A stretch of 64,000 bases of DNA, taken from Siphonobacter sp. BAB-5405. Lineage in GTDB: Bacteria > Bacteroidota > Bacteroidia > Cytophagales > Spirosomataceae. This document shows, piece after piece, positions 8,190 through 18,052 of this stretch; the first letter of the stretch is position 1, and every line of letters begins with the position of its first letter. The stretch covers positions 186,001 to 250,000 of the forward strand of contig NZ_NJAG01000001.1 in NCBI RefSeq assembly GCF_002872335.1, given 5' to 3'. The translations under genes and the position numbers were made by a program. The notes beneath the pieces were generated by a model that was not told the origin of the DNA, did no database searches, and saw only the letters and a program-made list of their open reading frames with translations.

Positions 8190-9044
8190 ATGCGTTATCT
8201 GCTTTCTTTCGTACTTTTTTTGATACTGTCTCCCCAAGCCTTTCATAAGGTTTGCCGCCAGAAAAACGAACCCCTTTCGCAGTTTTTCCACTGGGAACCG
8301 GGTAAGAAGATCATCATGGCTCACCGAACGACGCCCCTGCCGGGCTATTCGGAAAATACGTTGGCGGCCATGAAACACGCCTACCGAATCGCTCCTTGTG
8401 CCACGCAGGAAATCGATGTACGCATGAGCAAAGACAGCGTACTAGTACTGCTGCACGATGCGACGCTGGAACGGACGACTACGGGTACGGGCAAGCTCAG
8501 CGATTTTACGTATCAGGAACTACGTAAGCTGGAATTACGGAATGAAACGGGAAAGGTACTACTCGGTCAACGTATACCGCGACTTGAAGAACTGCTGACA
8601 TTTGCCCGGGGGAAAGTGGTACTCTTTCTCGACAAAAAACCAGAGACGGATCCGATTCGGATGATGACAGCCGTTAAGAAGGCTCGTATGCTTGGTGACG
8701 TTATCGTCATCTGCTACTCGATCGCTGAAGCTCAATTCCTTCACCAGCGGTATCCTTCCCTCATGCTGGCCTTGGGTTTCAATGACACTAAAGCCATTGA
8801 AACGATTGAAAAATCCGGATTACCCTATAAGAATCTCGTCGCTTTGACACCGGGTCACTTACAGCCTCAAGCCTTTTACGATCGGATTCATGCGATGGGC
8901 ATCATGACTTCCGTAGGCACAAATGGGAACGTGGATACGCTGCCTTTCACTCAGGCAAGACCTCTGTATGAACAAGTATTACAGCGGGGTGATATTATTT
9001 GTACGGATAGCCTTCAACGCGTACAAACGCTCTTTCAACCTTAG
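8190..9044 (+). CDS. Glycerophosphodiester phosphodiesterase family protein, exported
   Basis: 284-aa GDPD-fold TIM barrel that would hydrolyse glycerophosphodiesters to glycerol-3-phosphate and an alcohol. I start at the ATG at 8190, which gives a signal peptide (MRYLLSFVLFLILSPQAF); a longer frame to 8112 adds a non-signal extension. AHRTTPLPGYSENT is the catalytic His-Arg/Glu-Asn-Thr element; EIDVRMSKDSVLVLLHDATLERTTT supplies the metal-binding Glu-Asp and second catalytic His. Likely periplasmic. The stop overlaps the convergent bestrophin stop by four bases with no room for a terminator. Confidence 0.9.
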   Translation: MRYLLSFVLFLILSPQAFHKVCRQKNEPLSQFFHWEPGKKIIMAHRTTPLPGYSENTLAAMKHAYRIAPCATQEIDVRMSKDSVLVLLHDATLERTTTGTGKLSDFTYQELRKLELRNETGKVLLGQRIPRLEELLTFARGKVVLFLDKKPETDPIRMMTAVKKARMLGDVIVICYSIAEAQFLHQRYPSLMLALGFNDTKAIETIEKSGLPYKNLVALTPGHLQPQAFYDRIHAMGIMTSVGTNGNVDTLPFTQARPLYEQVLQRGDIICTDSLQRVQTLFQP

Positions 9045-9958
9045 TCAACAATCAAAGGCTGGACCGTCACCGGCGTCGGTACGGCTTCTCCAATGGTTTC
9101 CCGAACGCTGGCTTCAATAATCTGACACATAGCGTTCAGCGGCAGGTCATTAGGTTCGGTACCAAACGGCTCTTCAATTTCATTGCCAATCGCATCCACC
9201 GCAATAAAGGTATACCCGATGAATACCACGATAAAGGGCGTGGTCCAACCCAAAGTATCCACCAAACCAAAGGGCAGGAATAATCCGTATAAGTAGACCG
9301 TTCGGTGCAGAAGCACATTATATGTGTACGGAATGGGCGTATTGGCAATGCGTTCACACCCCGCTAAAATGCCCGAAAGATGATTGATCGTCGTGTCCAT
9401 CGTGACCAGCGTAATCGAGTCGAGCTGGCCGCGTTGGCGTTGCTGCTGCAGCCAGTACCCCATTTCCCGCAGAATCAGTACGGGTTTGAATCGAGCATGC
9501 ATGAGACGATCGGTAAGCTCCGGAGATAACAGCCGTCGCAAGTCCGCTTCCGGACTCGTTTTCCGTAACTGATGTTTCAGGGCATAAGTAAAGGCAATCA
9601 ATAAGCGGGAAAAGAGCTGAATTTCAACAGAATCCATCGACAAGCCGCTCAAGGTCGTTACCTGTCGCATCAATGAACGACTTTCCAGGACCAGAGCCCC
9701 CCACAGTTTTCTTCCTTCCCAGTACCGGTCATAGCTCGCACTATTACGAAAGCCCAGAAAGATGGCTACGGCGACGCCAATCAGCGTAAAAGGCGTAGGA
9801 TTCAGGGCAATTTTTACCTGGAAGATTTCTCCCCGTAAGTAGACGACCGCACAGCAGAAGAGGAACAGAATGATCAGCCGCGGGTAAATTTTTTCAATGA
9901 TGGAGCCTTTCCAGACGAAGAGCAGACGAAACCAATTGTGATGCGGAGGAACAACCAT
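9041..9958 (-). CDS. Bestrophin-family anion channel (UPF0187)
   Basis: 305-aa inner-membrane protein of the bacterial bestrophin family. Visible traits are hydrophobic helices at about 25-45 and 50-70, the family motif FRNSASYDRYWEGRKLWG just after, a second pair of helices at about 220-265, LLAGCERI-like GCERIANTPIPYTY, and the C-terminal IGNEIEEPFGTEPNDLPL signature. Homologues form pentameric anion or cation channels. A paralogue lies at 41830-42708 in this window. Confidence 0.92.
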   Translation of the reverse strand: MVVPPHHNWFRLLFVWKGSIIEKIYPRLIILFLFCCAVVYLRGEIFQVKIALNPTPFTLIGVAVAIFLGFRNSASYDRYWEGRKLWGALVLESRSLMRQVTTLSGLSMDSVEIQLFSRLLIAFTYALKHQLRKTSPEADLRRLLSPELTDRLMHARFKPVLILREMGYWLQQQRQRGQLDSITLVTMDTTINHLSGILAGCERIANTPIPYTYNVLLHRTVYLYGLFLPFGLVDTLGWTTPFIVVFIGYTFIAVDAIGNEIEEPFGTEPNDLPLNAMCQIIEASVRETIGEAVPTPVTVQPLIVD

Positions 9959-10390
9959 ACGAACAACAAACCAGATACGGCCGCAAAGGTAGGCATTAGC
10001 AGCCCCGGACCGAGCGGCTTTTCTATTTAATCCTGCGATTGGGTAGGGTACGGCTTAGGAACGGAGTTTTTGCAACTAAAGTCTTTCGCTTTCTTATGGG
10101 AGTACCGCGTATGAAAAGTCTAGCTAAACGTAATCCTCTTGATCTGTTTTTAACCCTTCATCAACCCACTGATTGCCTGTAGTCTGTGTATGGCTCCTGG
10201 CCTCAATCCCCAAGCAACCTGATAGGCCAGCGACGCTTCGACGTTTAGGGTATTAGGTTCATGCCCTCCGTTAACCCACCGTATACCTGTGGGGTTTTGT
10301 CTACATCCAGCGGATGTGCCAGCGAACGCACCGTTCTGCTGAACCATCCGGAGCATTTTCCTTTTCGATTATTTTTATTCTGCTCACTAC
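9959..10390. other. 432-bp gap upstream of the polysaccharide utilisation operon
   Basis: Separates the divergent bestrophin and susC genes. It must hold the utilisation-locus promoter, but I find no clear TTTG/TAnnTTTG pair. A short open frame at 10150-10356 (minus) has no protein-like features. Nothing else is recognisable. Confidence 0.4.
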
Positions 10391-13300
10391 ATGATCCACT
10401 TAAACCTTTTTTTCAGACGTGGTTTGGTATTTACACTCGGTCTGGGTGTGTTATCAGCCCATGCTCAACCGCTCGTCCGTCAGCAGGCTACGGTGGCCCT
10501 GAATATCGCACCTGCCCGGGCCGTCATTCGTATCACCGGACGGGTAACGGATGAAACCCAGCAGGGCCTGCCCGGGGTCAACGTTTACCTGAAAGAGAAC
10601 ACCAGCGTAGGGGCAACTACCGATGCCAACGGAGCATACAGCTTCAACGTCCCCGACGATCAGGCCAACGGCACGCTGGTTTTCAGTTATATTGGTTATA
10701 AAAGTCAGGAAATAGCCATCAACAACCGGACGGAAGTCAACGTACAACTTGAACCCGATAACCAGTCACTGAATGAAGTCGTCGTCATTGGTTACCAGAG
10801 CGTTCGGAAGAAAGATCTGACCGGAGCTACGGGTCTGGTAGAAATTGAGAATACGAGTAAAATCGTGACCCGTTCGGCCGTGGAATCCCTGCAAGGGCAG
10901 CTTTCGGGCGTAACGATCCGGAACGGTGGTGCTCCCGGTCAGGAAGCCGTCATTCAGATTCGGGGATTGAGTACGCTCAACGGAAATTCCAATCCACTTT
11001 ACATCATCGACGGCATGTACGCCGACGCCAATACGACCGTCAACCCCGATGATATTGCTTCGATGCAGGTATTGAAAGATGCCTCCGCAGCCGCCATCTA
11101 CGGATCACGGGCGGCCAACGGCGTGGTGATCATTACTACGAAAAAAGGCAAGGAAGGGCCGATGAAAGTAAGCGTGTCGGGACGGTACACCCTTTCCTCG
11201 ATTCCCCGCCGCTGGGATATGATGAATGCCCAGGAATACGTCGATTTCAACCGTCGGGCTTATCAGGCCGCCGGGTACGCCCTGCAACCTTCCATTGCAA
11301 ACTTCAATCCCGCTACCAGCCCCAACACCAACTGGCAGGATGAATTAATTCGAACGGGTTCGGTACAGGATTACAACCTGACGCTTTCGGGCGGTGGAGC
11401 CAATTCAAGCTATCTGATTTCGGGCAGTTATTTCAAAGACGAAGGAACGCTGATTCGTAATAATTTCGAACGGATGTCCCTGCGGATCAATACGGAAGCG
11501 AAACGTGGTCGGGTTACGTTCGGCGAAAACCTGATGATTTCCAACTCCGTACGCAATAGTCCGTTCAGTGGCGGTTTTGCGGAGGGCAATCCCTGGTACG
11601 ATCTGGCCAATAACCTGCCCATTATCCCCGTTCGGGATCCCAGTCTGATCAGTACGAGCAATCCGGGTGGCTATGGTTTCGGTTCGATCAACACCCGTAC
11701 CTTCTCCCGAAATCAGGTGGCAGTGGCCGAGCTTACCCGCAATCATACTACGTTTTTCAAAGTACTGGGAAATGCCTATGTGGACGTTAAACTCTTCGAT
11801 TGGCTGCAATACCGTTTCAATGCCGGTCTGGAAACCAGCTTCGATAACGCGGGTGGCGTTCGCCGCGAAGGCCTCTGGTACTGGAATCAGTCACCGGAAT
11901 TCAGTAGCACGGGCGAAAACCGTTCGCAATTCCTGAGTACGCTTTTTGAGCATACGCTGAACTTCAACCGGACGTTTGGCAAGCACAGCATCAACGGCGT
12001 CGTCGGGCTGGTGAATCAGACTATTCGGAATAACAACGCGTTTGCCAGTCGTCAGCAACTCACCGTCGCCAACGGTCAGTACTTTACGACGATCAGTTCG
12101 GCCACGGGTGGCATGACGGCTTCGGGCGGCAACAACCAGACGCTTATCGGCTCGTACCTGGGTCGCTTGAATTATACCTTCGATGATCGATACCTGGTTA
12201 CGCTGACCTTCCGGTCGGATAAAGATTCCCGCTTCTCCCCCAATTACCGCCGGGGTAACTTCCCCTCCGTGGCCCTGGGCTGGCGGTTGAGCGAAGAAGA
12301 GTTTTTCAAAGTTAGCTGGATCAACGATCTGAAAATTCGCGGTTCGTATGGGGTACTGGGTCAGGCCAATCTGGGCAATTATCAGTATACCGGTTTCATT
12401 ACGCAGGGTCCACGGGCCGTATTTGGTTCTGATCAAACGGCTTTTCAGGGTGCTACGCAGGCCCGGATTGTCAACCAGAATCTACGCTGGGAACAAAAAA
12501 CGACGACCAACTTCGGCGTGGATCTGAGCATGTTCAACAATCGCCTCGGCGTTACACTGGACGCCTTCCGTTCCGTTGCCCGCGATGTACTGGTGCAATC
12601 GCCCATTCCGGCGTATACCGGTAACCTCGGCGGCAATCCGCTTACCAATATCGGTTCCATCCAGAACCAGGGCGTGGAGCTGGACCTGACGTACCGCAAC
12701 AATGATAAGGATTTTAAATGGTCGATTTCGGGTAACCTTTCCGTCATCCGTAACAAAGTGCTGGAATTGGGTAACCTGGGCATCGATCCCGAAACCGGAC
12801 AATCCCGTAATTACATTGCCACGACCCTCACTCGTTCGCAGGTGGGTCGTTCGATTGGTGAGTGGTTCCTGCTCAAGACGGATGGTATCTTCCAGAATCA
12901 GGGTGAAATCGATGCTCACCGGGCTCAGGCGGCTTACGCCAAACCGGGCGATATTCGTTACGTGAATGCCGTAGACAATGGTACGAACGACGACATCAAC
13001 TCCCTGGATCGCCTATTCGTGGGTTCGCCCTGGCCGAAACTGCAAGCCGGTCTGCAATTCAATAGCTCTTATAAGAATTTCTCGCTGGCCGTACAATTCT
13101 ATGGTTCATTCGGTCAGAAAGTCTACAATGATGTACGCCGCGATCTGGATGCTCTGGGCTATTCCAACTACCGCCGGGGTATTCAGCCCTGGACGGCCGA
13201 GAATCCCAATACGGATTTTCCCCGGATTGGCGTTTCGTACGGAACGGGGATCGCCGGTGATCCGGCAGTGGATCGGGGTATCGTTTCCAACGCCCGTAAT

Positions 13301-13567
13301 GACAGCGATCGCTGGCTGGAAAGTGGTTCGTACCTGCGAATCCGGAACGTGGAATTCGGGTACTCCATTCCCAAACCGTTCCTGACCCGCTTTGGCCTGA
13401 GCGATGCCCGCGTCTACGTAAGCGGTCAGAACCTGTATACGTTTACCGGCTACACGGGCCTCGATCCGGACATCGTGGGTGGTAACGTAATCCTCGAACC
13501 GGGTCTGGATGCGGGTAACTATCCGTCTTCCCGCATGGTGTCTTTCGGCTTAAATCTCAACTTCTAA
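10391..13567 (+). CDS. SusC/RagA-family TonB-linked outer-membrane protein
   Basis: 1058-aa TonB-dependent transporter that imports oligosaccharides across the outer membrane together with a SusD lipoprotein lid. After a signal peptide (ending about residue 25) comes a carboxypeptidase-regulatory-like domain (about 45-120), the TonB box region LNEVVVIGYQ (about 130), the plug domain (KDASAAAIYGSRAANGVVIITTKKG near 225-250) and a 22-strand barrel to the terminal aromatic FGLNLNF. The susD gene follows 51 bp downstream and two GH43 genes after it, so it heads a polysaccharide utilisation locus. Full length and apparently intact, unlike the susC at 36182. Confidence 0.96.
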   Translation: MIHLNLFFRRGLVFTLGLGVLSAHAQPLVRQQATVALNIAPARAVIRITGRVTDETQQGLPGVNVYLKENTSVGATTDANGAYSFNVPDDQANGTLVFSYIGYKSQEIAINNRTEVNVQLEPDNQSLNEVVVIGYQSVRKKDLTGATGLVEIENTSKIVTRSAVESLQGQLSGVTIRNGGAPGQEAVIQIRGLSTLNGNSNPLYIIDGMYADANTTVNPDDIASMQVLKDASAAAIYGSRAANGVVIITTKKGKEGPMKVSVSGRYTLSSIPRRWDMMNAQEYVDFNRRAYQAAGYALQPSIANFNPATSPNTNWQDELIRTGSVQDYNLTLSGGGANSSYLISGSYFKDEGTLIRNNFERMSLRINTEAKRGRVTFGENLMISNSVRNSPFSGGFAEGNPWYDLANNLPIIPVRDPSLISTSNPGGYGFGSINTRTFSRNQVAVAELTRNHTTFFKVLGNAYVDVKLFDWLQYRFNAGLETSFDNAGGVRREGLWYWNQSPEFSSTGENRSQFLSTLFEHTLNFNRTFGKHSINGVVGLVNQTIRNNNAFASRQQLTVANGQYFTTISSATGGMTASGGNNQTLIGSYLGRLNYTFDDRYLVTLTFRSDKDSRFSPNYRRGNFPSVALGWRLSEEEFFKVSWINDLKIRGSYGVLGQANLGNYQYTGFITQGPRAVFGSDQTAFQGATQARIVNQNLRWEQKTTTNFGVDLSMFNNRLGVTLDAFRSVARDVLVQSPIPAYTGNLGGNPLTNIGSIQNQGVELDLTYRNNDKDFKWSISGNLSVIRNKVLELGNLGIDPETGQSRNYIATTLTRSQVGRSIGEWFLLKTDGIFQNQGEIDAHRAQAAYAKPGDIRYVNAVDNGTNDDINSLDRLFVGSPWPKLQAGLQFNSSYKNFSLAVQFYGSFGQKVYNDVRRDLDALGYSNYRRGIQPWTAENPNTDFPRIGVSYGTGIAGDPAVDRGIVSNARNDSDRWLESGSYLRIRNVEFGYSIPKPFLTRFGLSDARVYVSGQNLYTFTGYTGLDPDIVGGNVILEPGLDAGNYPSSRMVSFGLNLNF

Positions 13568-13618
13568 ACCGCTGATTTCCTGACTATTCAGAAAATCGTC
13601 GTATTGACTTTGCTACGT

Positions 13619-15163
13619 ATGAAAAAGATAAAATTTATTCTCTACGGCTTGCTGCCCCTACTGATGGGGTGCAACCGGGATTTTGATGCACCCAACCCCA
13701 ACTCGCTTACCGTTGAGCAATTCTGGCAGTCGCAAAACGATGCCGTTCGGGGCGTCAATGCCGTATACAGTGGCCTGCACCGTACGCCGCTGTACGGTCG
13801 CTGGATGTTTTACCATACCAGCCTTCGTTCGGACGAAGGGTTCGGTTCGGGGGGGGACATTGGTCTGAATAACCTGATGAGTTTTGTACAGACCGATTAC
13901 AATCAAAACCTCACGGCAGGCACCTGGGCGGATAGTTACGTGGTCATCTGGCGGGCGAATCAGGTACTCGAAAACGTTCCCGGCATCACCATGGATGAGA
14001 CCGTGAAGCGTCGCCTGCTGGCGGAAGCCAAGGTACTACGGGCCCTGATGTATTTTAATCTGGTGAGTTTGTTCAATCGGCCTCCTCTGATTCTTCGTTC
14101 GGTACTTACGTCGGATACGCCCAGCAACGCGACTCCCGAACAAGTCTGGGCCCAGATTCAAACCGACCTTACCGAAGCCGCTCCCGACTTACCCCTGCGG
14201 TACTCGGGCGACGATCTGGGTCGCGTAACCCGGGGTTCAGCGTATGGTTTGCTGGGCAAAGCTTTGATGCAGCAACGTAAATTCCAGGAAGCCCAAACCG
14301 CTCTGGCCTGGTTCATCACGGGCGAAGGACGCGACGTGTACCGGCTCATGCCGAATTACCGCGACAACTTCATCATCACCCAGGAAAACAATACCGAATC
14401 GGTATTCGAAATTCAGTTTGCCCAGAATAACAACGAAACTACCGACGACGATACGCAGGAAGGTGCCGTGATTAACGTCGGAGCGTCGCTGCCGCAGTTT
14501 CTGGCTCCCCGGGGCGTGGGCTTCTCGGACGGTGCCGCCCGCCGCTGGATGATCGGGGAAATGCAGAAGGAACGTACGACGACGGGTGCCCGTGATCCTC
14601 GCGTGGAGGCTTCGTTTTTGTACGACTCGACGGATGTACGCGGTCCCAGTCAAACGCTCATTTACGGTCAAACCTTTGCCAGTCGCTACGGTACGGGTCC
14701 GGATCGGAATTCGGTCTGGTTCCGTAAGCCACTCAACGATCACTGGAAAAATGAAGAAGGCTTCCGCTCGCCCAACAACTACCGTCTGATTCGCTACGCG
14801 GACATTCTGCTGCTCTACGCGGAATGCCTGAATGAGCTGGGTCGCACGACGGAAGCCTATACGTATGTCGATCAGGTACGCCAGCGGGTAGGACTAGCTC
14901 GCTTAACAACGGCCCAGCCGGGTCTGTCCCAAGCCCAGTTCCGGACTCAGATCAAACACGAGCGGGTTACTGAACTTTCGGGCGAAGGCCAACGCTGGTT
15001 CGACCTGCAACGCTGGGGCGAATTGACGGAAGCCAATCTCCCCGCCCTGCGGGCACGCGATCCGGAGTTTGGTTCGTTTACACTCAATAAGTCGGCATAC
15101 TATCCTATTCCGCAATCGGACCTTGATTTGAATCCCAGTCTGTCGCAAAATCAGGGTTATTAA
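13619..15163 (+). CDS. SusD/RagB-family nutrient-binding outer-membrane lipoprotein
   Basis: 514-aa surface lipoprotein that binds glycans and caps the SusC barrel. The start is the ATG at 13619 (a TTG at 13604 is less likely), giving a lipoprotein signal LLPLLMGC with the lipidated Cys at about 18. SusD hallmarks are AKVLRALMYFNLVSLFNRPPL near 140 (TPR helix), RLIRYADILLLYAECLNELG near 395, and ELSGEGQRWFDLQRWG near 455, all typical of the SusD/RagB C-terminal domain. Same operon as susC and the GH43 genes. Confidence 0.95.
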   Translation: MKKIKFILYGLLPLLMGCNRDFDAPNPNSLTVEQFWQSQNDAVRGVNAVYSGLHRTPLYGRWMFYHTSLRSDEGFGSGGDIGLNNLMSFVQTDYNQNLTAGTWADSYVVIWRANQVLENVPGITMDETVKRRLLAEAKVLRALMYFNLVSLFNRPPLILRSVLTSDTPSNATPEQVWAQIQTDLTEAAPDLPLRYSGDDLGRVTRGSAYGLLGKALMQQRKFQEAQTALAWFITGEGRDVYRLMPNYRDNFIITQENNTESVFEIQFAQNNNETTDDDTQEGAVINVGASLPQFLAPRGVGFSDGAARRWMIGEMQKERTTTGARDPRVEASFLYDSTDVRGPSQTLIYGQTFASRYGTGPDRNSVWFRKPLNDHWKNEEGFRSPNNYRLIRYADILLLYAECLNELGRTTEAYTYVDQVRQRVGLARLTTAQPGLSQAQFRTQIKHERVTELSGEGQRWFDLQRWGELTEANLPALRARDPEFGSFTLNKSAYYPIPQSDLDLNPSLSQNQGY

Positions 15164-15220
15164 GGCAACGGGTGGTTCCGGAACAGTGTTGCCGGAACCA
15201 CCCCTTTTACAGATCGTTAT

Positions 15221-16270
15221 ATGAATCTTCGCTATTTAGTATTGGTACTCTGGATTGGGTTTTCCTGCGGGAAAGACAACTCCACGCCCGTTACGCCACC
15301 GCCTGCTCCCTCGGAGGCTACCTTCCGAAATCCGATTCAAAACGGAGCCGATCCGTTTGTATACCGCAAAGACGGGCAGTACTACTACATGCAAACCGTA
15401 GGGAACCGCGTGGATTTGTGGCGTACGGAAAAAATGAGCGAGCTGAATTCCGCCCGCCGCACGACCATCTTTACACCACCCGCGACGGGAGCCAATTCGC
15501 GGAATCTCTGGGCCCCTGAAATCTATTTTCTGAACGGCAAATGGTACGTCTATTACACCGCCGGATCGGATACGGAAGAGTACTCCCAGCGTACCTGGGT
15601 ACTGGAAAACGCCAGTGCCGATCCGACCCAGGGTACCTGGACCCAGAAAGGGCGGCTGTTCAATGCCGAAAACGATAATTACGCCTTGGATGGAAATATT
15701 CTCGAACACAACGGCAGTCTGTACTTCCTCTGGAGCGGCTGGCCGAAAGGGGTCAATAAAGTTGAACGTCAGGAAATTTACATTTCCAAAATGGAAAATC
15801 CCTGGACGCTGACGGGAAAAACGACACTGCTCACCACACCCGAACTAAACTGGGAACGTAACGGCTTTGGCGTAAATGAAGGGCCTCAGGTACTGAAAAA
15901 TCCGCAGGGCCGTGTTTTCATGATTTACTCGGCCAGTTACTGCGGCACGGATGATTACGCTTTGGGTATGCTTAGTTTGCGGGAAGGCGGCGATCCGCTC
16001 AACGCCGCCGACTGGACCAAAACGCAACAGCCCGTGTTCACAAAGTCTCCCTCAGCCAATGCCTTCGGACCGGGCCATAACTGCTTTTTCCAGTCGCCCA
16101 ATGGCTCGGAAAACTGGCTTTTGTACCATGCCAACACCAATACCGGCGAAGGTTGCGGCGAAAAACGTAACATTCGGATGCAACCCTTTACCTTTACCAG
16201 CTCGGGCCTGCCGCAGTTTGGCGAACCCGTCGCTACGGGTCGCTTGATTGCCGTTCCGGCGGGCGAATGA
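15221..16270 (+). CDS. Glycoside hydrolase family 43 lipoprotein (arabinofuranosidase/arabinanase type)
   Basis: 349-aa five-bladed beta-propeller GH43 enzyme with a lipoprotein signal (WIGFSCGKDN; Cys at about 16). Likely catalytic residues are the Asp in NGADPFVY (general base), the Asp in YALDGNIL (pKa modulator) and the Glu in GVNEGPQVL (general acid). GH43 enzymes of this kind remove alpha-L-arabinofuranosyl units or cut arabinan/xylan. The lipid anchor suggests a periplasm-facing or surface location. It lies 58 bp after susD and 15 bp before the next GH43 gene. Exact linkage specificity cannot be read from sequence. Confidence 0.9.
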   Translation: MNLRYLVLVLWIGFSCGKDNSTPVTPPPAPSEATFRNPIQNGADPFVYRKDGQYYYMQTVGNRVDLWRTEKMSELNSARRTTIFTPPATGANSRNLWAPEIYFLNGKWYVYYTAGSDTEEYSQRTWVLENASADPTQGTWTQKGRLFNAENDNYALDGNILEHNGSLYFLWSGWPKGVNKVERQEIYISKMENPWTLTGKTTLLTTPELNWERNGFGVNEGPQVLKNPQGRVFMIYSASYCGTDDYALGMLSLREGGDPLNAADWTKTQQPVFTKSPSANAFGPGHNCFFQSPNGSENWLLYHANTNTGEGCGEKRNIRMQPFTFTSSGLPQFGEPVATGRLIAVPAGE

Positions 16271-16285
16271 TTTTACTTTTACACT

Positions 16286-17761
16286 ATGAAATCGATTTTT
16301 CTAACCTCTCTCCTAGCCCTTGCAACGGCTACGTATGCTCAACAGCAAGCCGTTCTTCCCGGCGATCACGCCGATCCTTCGGTTACTAAAATTGGGGATA
16401 CGTACTGGGCTTCGGCTACCTCGTCCAACTGGGCACCGGAGTATCCGTTGCTAAAATCCAAAGATTTGATTCACTGGCAAACCGTCGGGTATATCTTTCC
16501 GAAGCTGCCCGACTGGGCGGATTATTACTTCTGGGCACCGGAAATCTCCTACGAAAAAGGAAAAGTATACGCCTATTACACGGCTCACAAAAAAGGTGGA
16601 AATCTTTGCGTCGCCGTCGCCAGTGCTGATAAACCCGAAGGTCCCTGGAAAGATCACGGCCCGCTGATGTGCGAGTCCGACGGCTCGATTGATGCCTTCC
16701 CCATGCGGGACGAAAACGGCAAACTGCACCTGATCTGGAAAGAAGACGGCAACAGCATTCGGCAGCCGACGCCCATCTGGATTCAGGAAATGAACGAAGA
16801 ACGGACGGCTTTGCTGGGTGAGAAAAAAGAACTTTTCCGGAACGATCAGCCCTGGGAGGCCAATCTGGTTGAAGGCGTTTCGATGATGCGGCACGGTGGG
16901 TATTTCTACGCTTTCTACGCGGCGGCCGGTTGTTGCGGCGAAGGCTGTACGTACGTGTCGGGCGTGGCTCGGGCTAAAAATCTGCTCGGTCCCTGGGAGA
17001 AATTTTCGGGCAATCCAATTCTGACGTCGGACGAAACCTGGAAATGCCCCGGCCACGGTACGCCCATCGAAAAAGATGGAAAATACTACTTCCTCTACCA
17101 CGCGTATAGCACGAAGAGTACCGCTTACTCCGGTCGCCAGGGCCTGCTTCGGGAATTTGAATTTACGCCCGACGGCTGGATTGCCTTCAAGGCTCCCGTA
17201 GCGACGGTCAATCAGGTTCCAGCGGTCGTGAAAGATGATTTTTCGAAGGCTTCAAATCTGTGGAACTGGTCGGTTTTCCACTGGCCGGAGTATCAGACTA
17301 AAGGCGGTAAACTTCATTTGAAAGCCATTCCTGAACAGGCGGGCGTGTATCTGGCCCGTAAAACCTATACGGGTAACTACATGGCTCAGGTACAGGTAGA
17401 GGTCCCTAAAACCACGGACTTAAAAAGCGGTTTGAGTTTGATTGGGGATGATGACAATGCTCTCGGCCTTTCGGTTCAAAAGGGTGAACTGCTCGTCTGG
17501 AAGCGGGAAAAAGGAAAGGACAAAGTCCTGCAAACGCTCCCGCTGTCGAACGCGAAAACGGTAGTCTTACAGGCTCAGGTGAAAGATGGTAAAAACGTTA
17601 CCTTCAAATACCTCATCAACAGAAAAAACACGCAGGTATTCGATTCCGTGGATGGAACGTTTTTGCCACCCTGGGATCGGGCCGTTCGGGTTGGCGTAAT
17701 TGCCAAGGGGGAAGGTACGGGGGTGTTTGATAACTTCCTCTTGCGGTCAGAGAAGGAGTAG
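16286..17761 (+). CDS. Glycoside hydrolase family 43 with C-terminal beta-sandwich domain
   Basis: 491-aa secreted enzyme with a signal peptide (cleavage near ATYAQQ). The propeller covers about 25-310, with candidate catalytic residues Asp in DHADPSV, Asp in GSIDAFP and Glu in LVEGVSMM. A concanavalin-like/laminin-G type module at about 315-490 (FSKASNLWNWSVFHWPEYQTK onwards) is typical of beta-xylosidase/arabinofuranosidase GH43 members. Last gene of the locus; a terminator follows. Likely trims xylo- or arabino-oligosaccharides in the periplasm before import. Confidence 0.9.
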   Translation: MKSIFLTSLLALATATYAQQQAVLPGDHADPSVTKIGDTYWASATSSNWAPEYPLLKSKDLIHWQTVGYIFPKLPDWADYYFWAPEISYEKGKVYAYYTAHKKGGNLCVAVASADKPEGPWKDHGPLMCESDGSIDAFPMRDENGKLHLIWKEDGNSIRQPTPIWIQEMNEERTALLGEKKELFRNDQPWEANLVEGVSMMRHGGYFYAFYAAAGCCGEGCTYVSGVARAKNLLGPWEKFSGNPILTSDETWKCPGHGTPIEKDGKYYFLYHAYSTKSTAYSGRQGLLREFEFTPDGWIAFKAPVATVNQVPAVVKDDFSKASNLWNWSVFHWPEYQTKGGKLHLKAIPEQAGVYLARKTYTGNYMAQVQVEVPKTTDLKSGLSLIGDDDNALGLSVQKGELLVWKREKGKDKVLQTLPLSNAKTVVLQAQVKDGKNVTFKYLINRKNTQVFDSVDGTFLPPWDRAVRVGVIAKGEGTGVFDNFLLRSEKE

Positions 17762-17782
17762 GTTTTCGTTTTTTAAACAGAT

Positions 17783-17809
17783 AAAGGCTCGCTGGTATGG
17801 TGAGCCTTT
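17783..17809 (+). terminator. Terminator of the GH43 operon
   Basis: Stem AAAGGCTC (17783-17790) with GAGCCTTT (17802-17809), followed by a T-rich stretch, 22 bp after the second GH43 stop codon. Confidence 0.65.
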
Positions 17810-17836
17810 GTTGTTTCCTTAACTTTTACCCCTACC

Positions 17837-17869
17837 GTTGTTGGTGTTTAGCGTAGCGTCACCAACAAC
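17837..17869 (+). repeat. REP-like hairpin copy 1 (forward)
   Basis: Perfect 10-bp arms GTTGTTGGTG / CACCAACAAC around the 13-nt core TTTAGCGTAGCGT. First of eight family members between 17.8 and 24 kb. Confidence 0.85.
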
Positions 17870-18008
17870 TCAGGTGGTACGACGCAGGTAAATCAGTAGG
17901 CTGTCAGTATAAAATGAACACATGATTAGACTTTCAAACACCTAAATTCAGTGATTACAAGTGAAATTCTGCTAAAAGATTCGTAAAACAGTAGGGAGTA
18001 TACTTAGA

Positions 18009-18041
18009 GTTGTTGGTAATGCTACGTTAAATATCAACAAC
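18009..18041 (-). repeat. REP-like hairpin copy 2 (reverse, diverged)
   Basis: Arms GTTGTTGGTA / TATCAACAAC pair over 10 positions with one G-T, around a 13-nt core ATGCTACGTTAAA. The arm change is compensated (last G to A opposite C to T), so the fold is kept. Opposite orientation to copy 1. Confidence 0.7.
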
Positions 18042-18052
18042 GGCAGATACAG

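Noticed and set aside
9041-9044. Four-base overlap of phosphodiesterase and bestrophin genes as an error
   Set aside because: Both C-termini look normal; tail-to-tail overlap of stop codons is common.
10150-10356. 68-aa open frame upstream of susC
   Set aside because: No domain, no coupling, lies in a promoter region.
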